NCBI RefSeq assembly: GCF_042453785.1
Contig: NC_091670.1
Location: forward strand, 39,133,501-39,197,500
Direction: 5' to 3'
Length of the DNA stretch: 64,000 bases
Source of the DNA: Malus domestica
Taxonomy: Eukaryota > Streptophyta > Magnoliopsida > Rosales > Rosaceae
Position numbers and translations under genes: made by a program. The notes under the pieces were generated by a model. The model made no database searches, was not told where the DNA came from, and saw nothing but the letters and a program-made list of their open reading frames with translations. Of the stretch, positions 37,269 to 48,994 are shown piece after piece. The stretch's first letter is position 1. Each line of letters begins with the position of its first letter.

Positions 37269-38227
37269 ATTTTTGTGTAGATTTTAGGAATTCTCACGGC
37301 AAGACCGTTTATCGTATATTGCGCAATCAGTTTTTGTTATGTATTATTTATGTTTAATTTTAAATTTTAAATTTTAAAATAATTTCTGATCATATGATAT
37401 ACGATAGACGGTCACAATCATTGGACCCCTAGAATCTCCAGGAAAAGGATCTGGCGATGATCCTTTTCCAATTTTAGGACCTAAAATTTATTAATTATTG
37501 TGGAATGATTTTAACTCTAGTTTTTTTAATAAGGATTTTTTTTTTATATCTTTGAGCTATTTTCTCTTAATTTAATTTTAAGAATGCTTTAATTTAAAAA
37601 AAAAATTAAATCCCAAATTTTTTTTTAACAAATCACACACACCAACCAACCAATCAAACTTCAATATACACACCGACCAAACTTCAATAGACACACCAAC
37701 CAAATATATATATTTATTATTTTGATCGTTAGATTTAAATTGCAGCTGTTGAATTTTTTTGACAGTTGGATTGAAAAAAACAAATATAAACCATTAGATC
37801 AAAATCAAAAGATTGCCAAAAAAAATCAGATTTTAATATGGACCGTTGATCACCAACGGTCCAAAAATCGAACAGCTCACAATTGTTCAAATATTGCAGT
37901 TAGACAGCTGGGGTCCTCTGCCACTTGGTGCCCAGCTGTCAGCCACTTCTTATATCTTCCGCCCGTTTGTCTTTTTTTTTTGGGAACTTTAACGAAAAGC
38001 ACCCGGTACTGTTCACTTTAACGAAAAACCACATTTTTACACTAAAAAGTCAATCATGGTACTATTCACTTTACCCTTTATTTTGTCCTTATCATTAAAA
38101 CTCAAAGTTTTCAAGCTATTTTCATTAGTTTTTTTTTTTTTAAAGTGGGGCCCCCAAAATTTTGGGTGCTAATAGAAACCCAAATTTGGGTTTTAGTTTG
38201 GGTCCAAAGCCAAATATTTTGCGTTTA
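37269..38227. other. upstream flank of Nudix copy 1 with MITE
   Basis: Contains CACACCAACCAA-type repeats (37635-37705) also found upstream of copy 2 (42040-42140), and MITE M1 copy 4. No gene. Confidence 0.6.
37982..38132. mobile_element. MITE family M1, copy 4 (reverse)
   Basis: GGGAACTTTAACGAAAAGC at the left and CATTAGTTTTT at the right, opposite in orientation to the other copies. Flanks are T-runs, so the target duplication cannot be judged. Confidence 0.75.
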
Positions 38228-39473
38228 GATCATCTCCAACCGACCTAGCCAAATGGTTATAGGGTTAAAAATAATTCGTTTTGACATAAAATCGTCTCCA
38301 ACCGAATGTTAGGCCAAAGGGCTCGTGGTTCCCATCCGACCAAAAATGGGAGAACCAGCCAAAGGGCTGGCCAAGAGCAGCCAACCCACTAGCCCTTTAG
38401 CCCAGCCCTCCAGCGCCAAAATGTCACCTCCAGCTCAACCCATTTGAATGCCAACGGCTACCTGACGTCACGTCATGCTGTTGTTAGGTTACCATTGGAA
38501 TTTGATTTTTTTTTTTTTGACGAATTTTAGAAAAAAAAAATTCAAAATTTTTTTCCTATAAATACCTACACCATTCATACACCATTTCTCACATACTTTT
38601 CACTATTCCATACTATCTTATCTCATTTTATTTCAATTCTTCACATTTTATTGTCTTATCTCCTCCAATAATCTTTCCCTTAATTTTTTTCAATAGTTTT
38701 CAAATGGTCACATTTGTAATGAAATGACGGGCTTGGACCTGAAAAGAAGATGAAGCTCTTTGCAAGGCTTATAAATGGGTCTCAGAAGATAGTGTCAAGG
38801 GTAGTTCTCAAACAAGTGAAGGTGTTTAGAGGTGTGTGACTTCTACCCCAATATCTAGCCAATTTATTAACATTGGAAGTTGAAGATAAGAAGTGCCACA
38901 TATAAGAATCCTATCTAAAATTTGCACAACCAATTATATATTGACACGCGGCACTCGAAATCCTATCTGAAAAATTATTAAGATTACATAAAGATCATAA
39001 ATCTAGAGAGTTGCTCACCTTAGCGACACGTGTCAATTGAAATTTTATCTGAAAAATTATTGAGATTACATAAAGATACTAAATCTGGAGAATTACTCAC
39101 ATTAGCGACACGTGTCACTCGAAATCTTATCCAAAAAATTATTGAGATTATATAAAGATAAGAAATCTGGAGGCTTATTCATTTGGCGACAAGTTACACT
39201 CAAAATATGTCTGAAAACCTTATTTTAATATGGTAATTTAAGTAACCATATTAATTCAATTAAAATAATAAATTATGTTTGGCCTATGACTCTTTAGCCC
39301 TGTCGGTTGGAGATGATTTTTTGTCAAAGGGTTATATTTGGCTTATAACACTTTGGCCCCCTCAATTGGAGGTGGTATAAAATATGGACTTGTGTTGTTC
39401 ATTAAAATATAATTTCTTGCAGGGCTATAGGGCTAAAGAAAGTTTTTTGGCTTTTCTTTGGTTGGAGATGGTC
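38228..39473. mobile_element. PIF/Harbinger-like element, non-autonomous, 1246 bp
   Basis: Ends GATCATCTCCAACCGA and, complemented, GACCATCTCCAACCAA (14 of 16 match), flanked by TTA on both sides (38225-38227, 39474-39476). Further CTCCAACCGA-like copies sit in inverted orientation inside both ends (38297, 39309). It contains the 82-bp tandem array and no transposase frame. It separates Nudix copies 1 and 2. Confidence 0.8.
38943..39215. repeat. 82-bp tandem repeat, three units and a part
   Basis: Units start at 38943, 39025, 39107 and about 39188, each with GACACGYGKCA..TGAAAT and AAATTATTRAGATTACATAA-like sequence. The whole array lies inside the Harbinger-like element. Confidence 0.85.
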
Positions 39474-39881
39474 TTAGGTCTCACCATTCGATTGCATTTT
39501 TGGGTTTAGGTCTGCCCCTTCGACATTGACCTTTGGGTTCATAAATTGGATCATTATAGTTGGTTTTGTACCTTGTATAAGGTGAATCTTTCTATAGCGG
39601 GATGCTACTGTACCATCAAACAAATCACATAGTGCCATGTGTTTTAATTCTTTCACATGACATTGCGTGATTGGCATGACACACCACCACAATGGTATCC
39701 CCGTTGTAAGTAAGTTTCTCTCCCATATAAAAAGTAAGATTGTTGCTTTGTCAATGTAATATCTGAGAAAGTAGTAGTTAAAGATAAACAGCCACATTGA
39801 AGGTTTCTGGGATTCAACTCGAAAATGCAGATTGCAAAAACATGTAATATCACATGAGTAACGATAAAATGACATTAAAAC

Positions 39882-41900
<2,019 letters not shown>

Positions 41901-42217
41901 TATTTTATTCAAGGCTTTCTTTCTGAAAAAAAGAAGATATTTGTGGGCTATATATAGCCTTCCCTTACTCTTCACTTACTCTTAACTCCAACCTTAAACA
42001 ACATTAAATTCTAATAAATTTTCAAAACCGAACAAATTACACAAACCAACCAGTCATCCAAACAAACTTTAACATACACACCAACCAAATTTCAATACAC
42101 AAATCAACTAATTAAACTTCAATACATATACCAACCAAATATTTATCTCATTATTTTGACCGAAATTGCAGCTTTTCGTGGTATAGAACTAAAACGACGA
42201 TCGTTTTTTAGCAAACC

Positions 42218-42325
42218 ATCGATAGTGAGGTAAATAGTATTGCAGGAATGACGATCGTTTCCAATACAAATCGATAGTGAGGTAAATATTAATGCAGGAA
42301 TGACCATCGTTTCCAGTACAAATCG
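42218..42325. repeat. 52-bp tandem repeat
   Basis: ATCGATAGTGAGGTAAATA..., GCAGGAATGACGATCGTTTCC repeats at 42218 and 42270, with a third partial start at 42322. It lies directly downstream of the stop of Nudix copy 3. Confidence 0.85.
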
Positions 42326-42346
42326 ATACGATTCGTTGACAATAAT

Positions 42347-44048
42347 TTACGGGATTGTCGTATTTCTATCTACAACTCTAGGAACCTTAAAACGGGGATT
42401 TTGCTCCACAAAATTTGGTGGCCGTTTGTATACAACTGATGCGGCCCTAATCAAGATACCAGCGGTTAGGCCCCAAATCATGTACTTCTTGTTCTTGGTT
42501 TCGTAGTCGAAGAAATGGATCAGAAACTTGTCTCCCATCCACTCCCTCTCCTTTGACGTCCGGTTTTCATCCTGAAGAAAATGTATACAAAATTATCTTT
42601 AAGAGATCAAAAGATACATAATCTGTAATCGGAGTATGAAACTAAAAAGAGAGAAACCTTGAGGAACATTTCCAAGGGAGCATCGAATACCGCTTCCACT
42701 TCAGCAGGATTTGGATTCGGCTTGAATGCTTCCTTCTCATTAAGTATGCCAATAACCGGAACAACCCTAAGTAGATGCTGCACGGAAATCCAATGGTTAG
42801 CTAAATCGAGTTCCTCATCCAGAATAGTCTTTCAGAGCTACAAGTCTGACACCGAAATCTGCATTATACATCGCCTATAACGGCTATGTACCCTATTTTT
42901 GAAGTCATTCAAAGCACTTACTCAACAAATCAGACAAACTACACTGCTCTTCCCCAAGACCGGCTTCTCAAATTTTGAACTTGTGTGAAAATTATGGATT
43001 CGGAGGATGTATCTCGAAAATTCAGATGCACATGATTAAAATTAGTAGATATTAAGGACGTGTACTTAACAGATCAACACGAAGAACGAATGAGTACATT
43101 ACAAACTAAATGACCGTGTCAGCCAGATACTTCTTAAAGAACGCCTCCAATCTACCAATATGATTACTCAGTTTTTCCGAAAACTAATACCCTAAACCTT
43201 ACATTCAAACTCATTCGAATGCAAACGAAAAGTATATGATAAGTCCCGAGCCTTTCTTTTTAGTCTCAACTCAACTCAAGTTCCCAACTTTCACCTTCCA
43301 ATACAAAGAAACTAACGCATCAATCTGCAATTTCGCAAACAACCCATAATTCGATTAACCAAGTTCTGTGTCCACTAATTGCACACATTTGAGCTCAATC
43401 AAACTTAAATTTGTAACAAATAGTGATGAAAGATCAAACATTTATACCTTCGATAAGAATGGTTCAAGAACTGTCACAACATTGACAAGTTTAGGATCCA
43501 AACCAATCTCCTCTTTCGCCTCCCTCGTCGCCGTGTCCCCATCGTCCTTGTCCCCCTCCTCTGTTTTCCCACCCGGCAAAGAAACTTCACCTGCAGAAAC
43601 ACAAAACCAAAAATTAAAAAACCAATCTTTCCCATTTCCTTTTTATCAATTTCCTCAATTTTCTCAGGAACCAAACAAAGGGGTAATGAAAACTCCACAA
43701 ACCCGAGTGAGTGGAAAGCCCCGACGACCGCTTAGTGAGAATGACGCGCAGATCGCCGGCATCCCCTTCAAAGAGACAGATCAAGACGGCGGCTCTTTTG
43801 GGTCTGAACTTTTCTGGGTCCCTTGCAACAGGGGTGTCGGACTCGGCAAAACCCACCTGGGACACGACCTTGCCGGCGGTTTCTTCGATTCTCTGCTCCT
43901 CAATGTCGTCGTCGGAGGGAAAAGGCGGCGGCTTGTAGAGGCGGAGCTGCTGGGCTAAGGCGATGAGTCTCTGTGAGCCTCCGCATGCATTGGGCAGCTC
44001 CATGAGTAGTGGCGGCGGTGGTAGTAGCCTCCCGAGGATTGAGATCAT
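42347..44048 (-). CDS. Nudix hydrolase, CoA-diphosphatase type, copy 3 (organelle form?)
   Basis: Four exons, 44048-43703, 43590-43448, 42777-42658 and 42571-42347, 277 residues. Nudix box LPGGKTEEGDKDDGDTATRE then [12 protein letters not shown]. It is longer at the N-terminus (MISILGRLLPPPPLLMELPN), which may target mitochondria or plastids, as reported for the NUDT15 branch. It is more diverged from copies 1 and 2 than these are from each other. It keeps an intron after EMFLK that is absent from the other two. Likely the older member of the cluster. The reaction is hydrolysis of CoA and its esters, by family. Confidence 0.88.
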
Positions 44049-44300
44049 GGGCCGCGCTTCTGCATATTAATTATAGTAGAAGAAGAATACTTAGTAATTG
44101 CCGACGGGCGGGTTTTTTGTTGGCTCACGAGTCACTGAGTCAGCATAGGCTGTGGAAATGGTCTCAAACTTCACATTTGAGCTACCTATGTTTTTAGACC
44201 TAGATTGAAAAGCCCCTTAAAACTACCGTCGTTTAGTCATTGAATAATATAAAAACAGATGAACGTAATTGGAAAAGGCATTACGAATTGTCTATGTATT

Positions 44301-44435
44301 TTTTTTTTAACAAACGATATTATCTACACTAAATGAGCAAGCAATAATGTGGTTCAAATTCACATTTGGCGAGAATCAAATATAAAACCTTTCACTTACA
44401 CGTAAAGAGTAATATCACTAGACCGTAGTACTAAA
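44301..44435 (-). mobile_element. tRNA-derived SINE, copy S2
   Basis: Minus strand reads TAGTACTACGGTCTAGTGATAT-like box A, then a box B region with GATTCTCGCC, ending in an A-run. Head-to-head with copy S3. Confidence 0.65.
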
Positions 44436-44477
44436 ACTAAGGTCATTTAGCTAATCTATTGTAGCAAATACATATGT

Positions 44478-44640
44478 CATTTAGTACTATGGTCTTCACT
44501 TGTAAGTGAGAGATCTTCGATTCTCATCACAGACAAAGTTGAACTACATTATTATGACAAGCCCATTGTAAGAATTAGTTTACTTTCTCACATTCTTAGT
44601 GTAGACACAATCGTTTGCTCAAAAGAAAAATAAAAAATCG
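44478..44640 (+). mobile_element. tRNA-derived SINE, copy S3
   Basis: TTAGTACTATGGTCTTCACT (box A region), TCTTCGATTCTCATC (box B region), TTAGTGTAGACACAATCG and an A-rich end. Same family as S1 and S2. Confidence 0.65.
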
Positions 44641-44868
44641 TATTGCTACATTGGTTCAATGCCCGGTTTGTGCCACAAATCGGACCGGCTGCCCCCTAGC
44701 TAGTAGACCGAGCCACAGTGCTTAAAATAATAGTTGCACGTAAAGAGCAATAATATCAAGAATAGGACTTCGCTGCTGAAATTTCAGCAGGAGGTTTTGT
44801 TTACACCTAATTTCAGGTGGATACGTGTCTAAGTTTTTATTTTTTTAATTAAAATTTGGACACCTATC

Positions 44869-45078
44869 TGTTAACCTACAGAAATGTAGTGAGAGATAGA
44901 GAAGAGACTTGAGAGATTATAGAGAGAGAAGTAGAGAATGGAAAGCTTCAGTATATTGATTTTCTTAATCCCTACGTAAGTACACTCAACAGTATTTATA
45001 CTTCTCACTACTTCTATCACCTTAACTAACTAGCTGATACAAGTGGTAAAATCACAGCCACACAACCTATCTCTATCA
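44869..45078 (-). mobile_element. solo LTR of the TRIM family seen at 13422
   Basis: 210 bp, TGTTAACC...CTCTATCA in + orientation, flanked by a perfect target duplication CTATC (44864-44868, 45079-45083). The ends match the TRIM LTR in CLE B1 (TGTTAATC...CTCTATCA). Confidence 0.82.
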
Positions 45079-45083
45079 CTATC

Positions 45084-46529
45084 CACTCGGTATTGGGTGC
45101 AAGCAGGAATTCCCGCTGAAATGTTCAGCAGCAAAGTTACTTCCTAGTATCAAGTGGTCTCCTCCCGCATGCAATATACCGTCTAAAGTTGCAGCAAGAC
45201 AGTAGTGTGTACCCAACTTCTTTTTCTTTACTCCTCTGGCGCAACTCAGCTGCGCATGCCGTCCTTTTGGTACAAACTAAATTCAATGCTAACTGTTGTA
45301 GTCCTCGATCACTTCGATCACAAGAGCCTCGGTTGAATACATGATCTCATACAGAAAAGCATTATACCTTCCAACCTTCCGTGTATATGCTAATATGGTG
45401 CAATACATATTGATCTTAGTAATTAGGGCTCACATCTTCTAGCGATTCCTTGATTGCACTGATATTGTTATCAATTTTACTACTTAGGTTCATAAATGGT
45501 GTGATTAGGTAAATAATCAACGTGAAATTTTATGGCGAATAAAATTCAATTTAGAGGGTTAATTACCATTTATATATACATTTTACTTATAGTGATCTCT
45601 TTTTTGATGTGAGATAATTTGCATTTGATCGATAGTTTGTACTCTAATCTAAGAGAAATTATTCAGTCCGGAGACCAAACCAAGTGACTTATACGGCCCA
45701 CACACAAAAATCATCGCTTATCCCACTCCCTGATTTTTCATGTTCACCTAGCTCTATTTGTGCCCCGCCCCCACCTCACACAACACCAATGACCCACCAT
45801 CAACAGTGATCTCACACAAGAACCTCTCCTAATCTAGAGTTTAGAGGGTCCCATCGAAAAGGTGATGTGTCTAGTTGACAAGGGCAAGAGTTGCTTGCTT
45901 AATAAGCAAATGGAGACATGAACTCCTCCCAAGAAGAAAGCAGACCAAACCAACACATGATTGACAGTCAGTTTCCTTTCGTTGGTGGAATCTTTACTAT
46001 CTTGTCTATCTTTACCACTGTAGGGTTTTACTTGTGACCAGCTTTCTGAAAATCCACCAAGAAAAAAAACAATCTAACTTACTCGATAGTTGCAGCAGAT
46101 CGGGTTAATTAAGAGGTGTGACATTTGCATGATCAAGTCAGCAAGTAATTAGAACTAGAGTTGGCGCCAATATTCCTGTTTCATACAAGAGTTTGGAGCT
46201 GAACAAGTAAGAAACAATTTAGAAACCCGACTTTTCTGCATTAATGTTATGCTTAGCTTTTAAAAGGCTATCTTTATGATCTTTTTTGCTTCCTCAGACC
46301 GTGTCATGCCTTCTTTATCAAACATATCTCTCGTTTCATAGCTCGAAAATTTAGAGTACGTAAATATTGTATGGTGTGTGATGAATTTAATAGTTAGATG
46401 TGCGCTGAAAGATCCAAGAGAATTGAACGGATGAATCTGAGCCCCTTAGAAATCACTGTATAATGTACATGTATATATAGTAGGACTTGTCACCCCTATA
46501 TCGCTGGACTATTTGCACTAGTGTCTTCC

Positions 46530-46532
<3 letters not shown>
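45084..46532. other. upstream region of the TCP gene
   Basis: AT-rich, with no gene or element recognised. Confidence 0.5.

Positions 46533-46580
<48 letters not shown>
46533..46580. repeat. (AG)n in the TCP leader
   Basis: About 24 AG repeats about 70 bp before the start codon, probably inside the 5' UTR. Confidence 0.9.
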
Positions 46581-46583
<3 letters not shown>

Positions 46584-46606
46584 CTTACAACAAAGAGAAT
46601 CAAAGA

Positions 46607-46651
46607 ATGAGAAAGAAGAGAATGGAGATTATCAGCATGTTCAAGACTTGA
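46607..46651 (+). CDS. upstream ORF of the TCP gene
   Basis: [14 protein letters not shown] then TGA. The last base of that stop is the first base of the TCP ATG (TGATG at 46649-46653). It contains two more in-frame ATGs (46622, 46637), so almost every scanning start upstream of the TCP would end on the main ATG. Could act through termination-reinitiation; seen only as sequence, not as a proven translated ORF. Confidence 0.5.
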   Translation: MRKKRMEIISMFKT

Positions 46652-47298
46652 TGGCTACTTCAAAATCGGCATTCAAGCAACAGCAGGTCGACAATACGAG
46701 ATATGGGAAGATTGTGAAAGTTAACGGAGGCCACATTGTCCGATCCATGGCAAGAAAAGACCGGCGCAGCAAGGTTTACACTTTGAAAGGTCCGAGAGAC
46801 AGGAGGTTCCGGCTGTCACCTCATACTGCTATACAGTTATATGATGTCCAAGACCGCCTTGGCTACGACCGCCTGAGTAAAGCAATTGATTGGCTCATTG
46901 AGAAGTCCAAAGAAGCAATTGAAGCACTCTCTGGGTCTGAACAACCTTGCCAAGATTACTATGATTGCACTAATAGTAATGTTTTCGGTCAGCAGACTGA
47001 GCAAGAAATTGGAGAACAAAGTATGCATCAGCTTTGGAATCACCCGGAAAGCAATAGGGTGCTGGAAACAATGAGCAATGTGGGTCCCATGAACAATGTC
47101 AACAATTTTAAAGAACCGGTTTTCGACCAGTTAAGTTCATTGAACTATGCTGAAGAAGCCCTCGATCCCACATCGAGTTTATCGGATTCCAAAGTCACGG
47201 AGATGGGATGGTTTCAAAGTTTGGTGGCTTGGAATTATAATGCAGGTGATGGAGGAGAAATTTGTCCTTACAATTCATCGCATGTATCTCTGCATTAG
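46651..47298 (+). CDS. CIN-type class II TCP transcription factor, short and divergent
   Basis: Intronless, 215 residues from ATG 46651. The TCP domain covers about 20-95: [60 protein letters not shown] and [14 protein letters not shown]. The bHLH-like fold binds GGNCC-type DNA. Helix I and II patterns place it with the TCP2/3/4/10/24 branch, which controls leaf growth. Departures include RRSK for the usual RHSK and Leu for Pro in YDRxSKA. The protein is about half the usual length, and I find no miR319 target site in it. Arabidopsis TCP2 lies on the same chromosome-4 block as CHLI1 and CLE2, which supports common descent. Confidence 0.88.
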   Translation: MATSKSAFKQQQVDNTRYGKIVKVNGGHIVRSMARKDRRSKVYTLKGPRDRRFRLSPHTAIQLYDVQDRLGYDRLSKAIDWLIEKSKEAIEALSGSEQPCQDYYDCTNSNVFGQQTEQEIGEQSMHQLWNHPESNRVLETMSNVGPMNNVNNFKEPVFDQLSSLNYAEEALDPTSSLSDSKVTEMGWFQSLVAWNYNAGDGGEICPYNSSHVSLH

Positions 47299-48042
47299 CC
47301 ATATATCTTGTCACAAGTTTTATTTGCTTCAAGTCTTTTGAATTGTGTTTTTAGCTAGTTTTACAAAAACTGTTTCCATTGAAATTCTAGTCTATCTAAA
47401 TCGGATTGAGTTACATTTTTCAGTTATTTTTTTGTCTGTCTTCTTCTTTTTCTTTCCATTAATTTTTTTAGAAAATTTCATTTCAATCCCTAAATAAGAT
47501 TACTTTTTCAATAATACTGTTTGTAAAATTAAAAATTAAAAATAGTCATCCATGTTAGATTATAATATTCCATATCACATTTAATGATTTTTTTTTATAA
47601 ATTTATTGAATTTTTAGTTTCCCTATTTACCCTTATTACTCTCTTAAAACCAATTAAAGAAACAAATATATAATTAACTTTCCAAGAATGCTTAAGTAAC
47701 TAGATCCATAATTAACACGTTCGTAATAACAATAACATTACCATAAACCTCCATGTGTTATTCCAATTAAAGAACCCAGAAAACTCAGAAACCATGATCA
47801 AACGAAAAAAGCCAGAAAACTCAGAAACCAAAAATCTCGTTGTATTCGGAAGAAAGAAGGAAAAATGGGCTTTTGGATGCCAAATTGATGATGAATCCAA
47901 AGAAAAATGAAAAAAACAATACAAATAGAGAAATAGAATGTGAAACCACAACCTAATTGAATGTACCGAATTGATCGGACCTACACTATATACTACCTAA
48001 CCAATCTTACCAAATGGATATGACCTAATTGACAGTACCTAA
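47299..48042. other. 3' flank of TCP gene and spacer
   Basis: No gene. A stretch near 47935-48000 (ATAGAATGTGAAACCACAAC, CTAATTGAATGTACC) is repeated at 49132-49200, so the Harbinger-like element sits between two local direct repeats. Confidence 0.55.
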
Positions 48043-48991
48043 GATACCATTTGGTATGCAGACGGGACGGGACGGAGGTTTCGTATATGTTTGGTACGCA
48101 CAGGACAGAACATGATGGTTGTTCTGTTCTGCGTTTGGTACGCGTTGGACGAAACAGAAAAAATTGAATGATTGCGGAGCCACAGTCGGAGGTGCAGAGA
48201 TTGCGGGGCTTACAGAAGTTGAGCTGCTGCTGTAGCATACATAAAATGTATCCCTCAAGCTCATCCTCCTCGCCCCAAAAGCCCATAGGCCTAAGACCAA
48301 GCACGACCGGTTTGACCCGCTACGGCTCCTCCATAGGCTCCCTCCCAAACTCAGCCGTCGATTCCGTTATCGGAACCGCCGCTGACTTCGACTTCTTATC
48401 CCTCCGATCGCAGCCCCTGATCGGCCACTACTTCTTTGGAGACGGTCACGACGACTCTTTCTCCCTCACTAGCTCTAAGTCAACTTTCAAAGTCAACTCA
48501 TCCAACGGCGGCTATAGGGAAGCCAGCACCACCAAGCCATTGCTCTGATCGTACGGCCAGAATGAGATTGGATCTTTTAATTCTTCTTCTCGGCGACTCT
48601 GGTTCGCCAGCGAAACTCTCCAGCTGGCTTCCCCAACCATCTCACAGATTCTCAGATTTCTTGCTTTTGGATGGCTTCCCCATTTTCTGAATATTGAGAG
48701 ATGTCGTGGAAAACTATGGCTATGATGGAAGGGAGGAGGAAGAAGAAGAAGACGGAGAGGTTGATATATGAGGAAAGAGACAATGGAAGAGGGGCATTTT
48801 TGTCTTGAAATGTTATAATTTTGTGTTCCACGAATGTGGAACGAATCATTCTAGGGGGTGAGGCAGAACAAAAATTCACTTAAAACTCGTCTCGTGGAAC
48901 AACGCATTCCACCCGTTTTAGGCGCATCAAACGTGGGACGGAACGCCTCGTCTCACTCTGTTCCGTCCCGTCCCACGTACCAAACGGTACC
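48043..48991. mobile_element. Pack-type PIF/Harbinger-like element carrying a host gene fragment
   Basis: 949 bp, ends GATACCATTTGGTATGCAGA and complemented GGTACCGTTTGGTACGTGGG, both followed by a GGGACGGGACGGA-like stretch, so the inverted repeats reach about 35 bp. TAA flanks both sides (48040-48042, 48992-48994). It has no transposase. The interior holds the bHLH-like fragment at 48168-48548. Confidence 0.8.
48168..48548 (+). pseudogene. captured N-terminal fragment of a bHLH128/122-like gene
   Basis: The frame contains MYPSSSSSSPQKP, GLTRYGSSIGSLPNSAVDSV, SLRSQPLIGHYFFGDG and SLTSSKSTFKVNSSNGG. I recall the same order (MYxSSSS, RYGSAPGSFL..VVDxVIG, F.G.FF.G, S.L.S.ST..VNSS) at the N-terminus of Arabidopsis bHLH128 and relatives. 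The bHLH domain is missing. It sits inside a transposon, so it is a transduplicated piece, not a gene. The frame has stayed open for 127 codons, which suggests recent capture or simple luck. Confidence 0.6.
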
Positions 48992-48994
48992 TAA

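Noticed and set aside
38943-39215. CRISPR-like array
   Set aside because: Units are directly adjacent with no unique spacers, the host is a plant, and the array lies in a transposon.
43368-43958. 196-codon + strand frame
   Set aside because: Antisense to Nudix copy 3 exons and crosses their splice sites.
48168-48548. Independent functional bHLH-related gene
   Set aside because: Lacks the bHLH domain and is enclosed by transposon ends with a target duplication.
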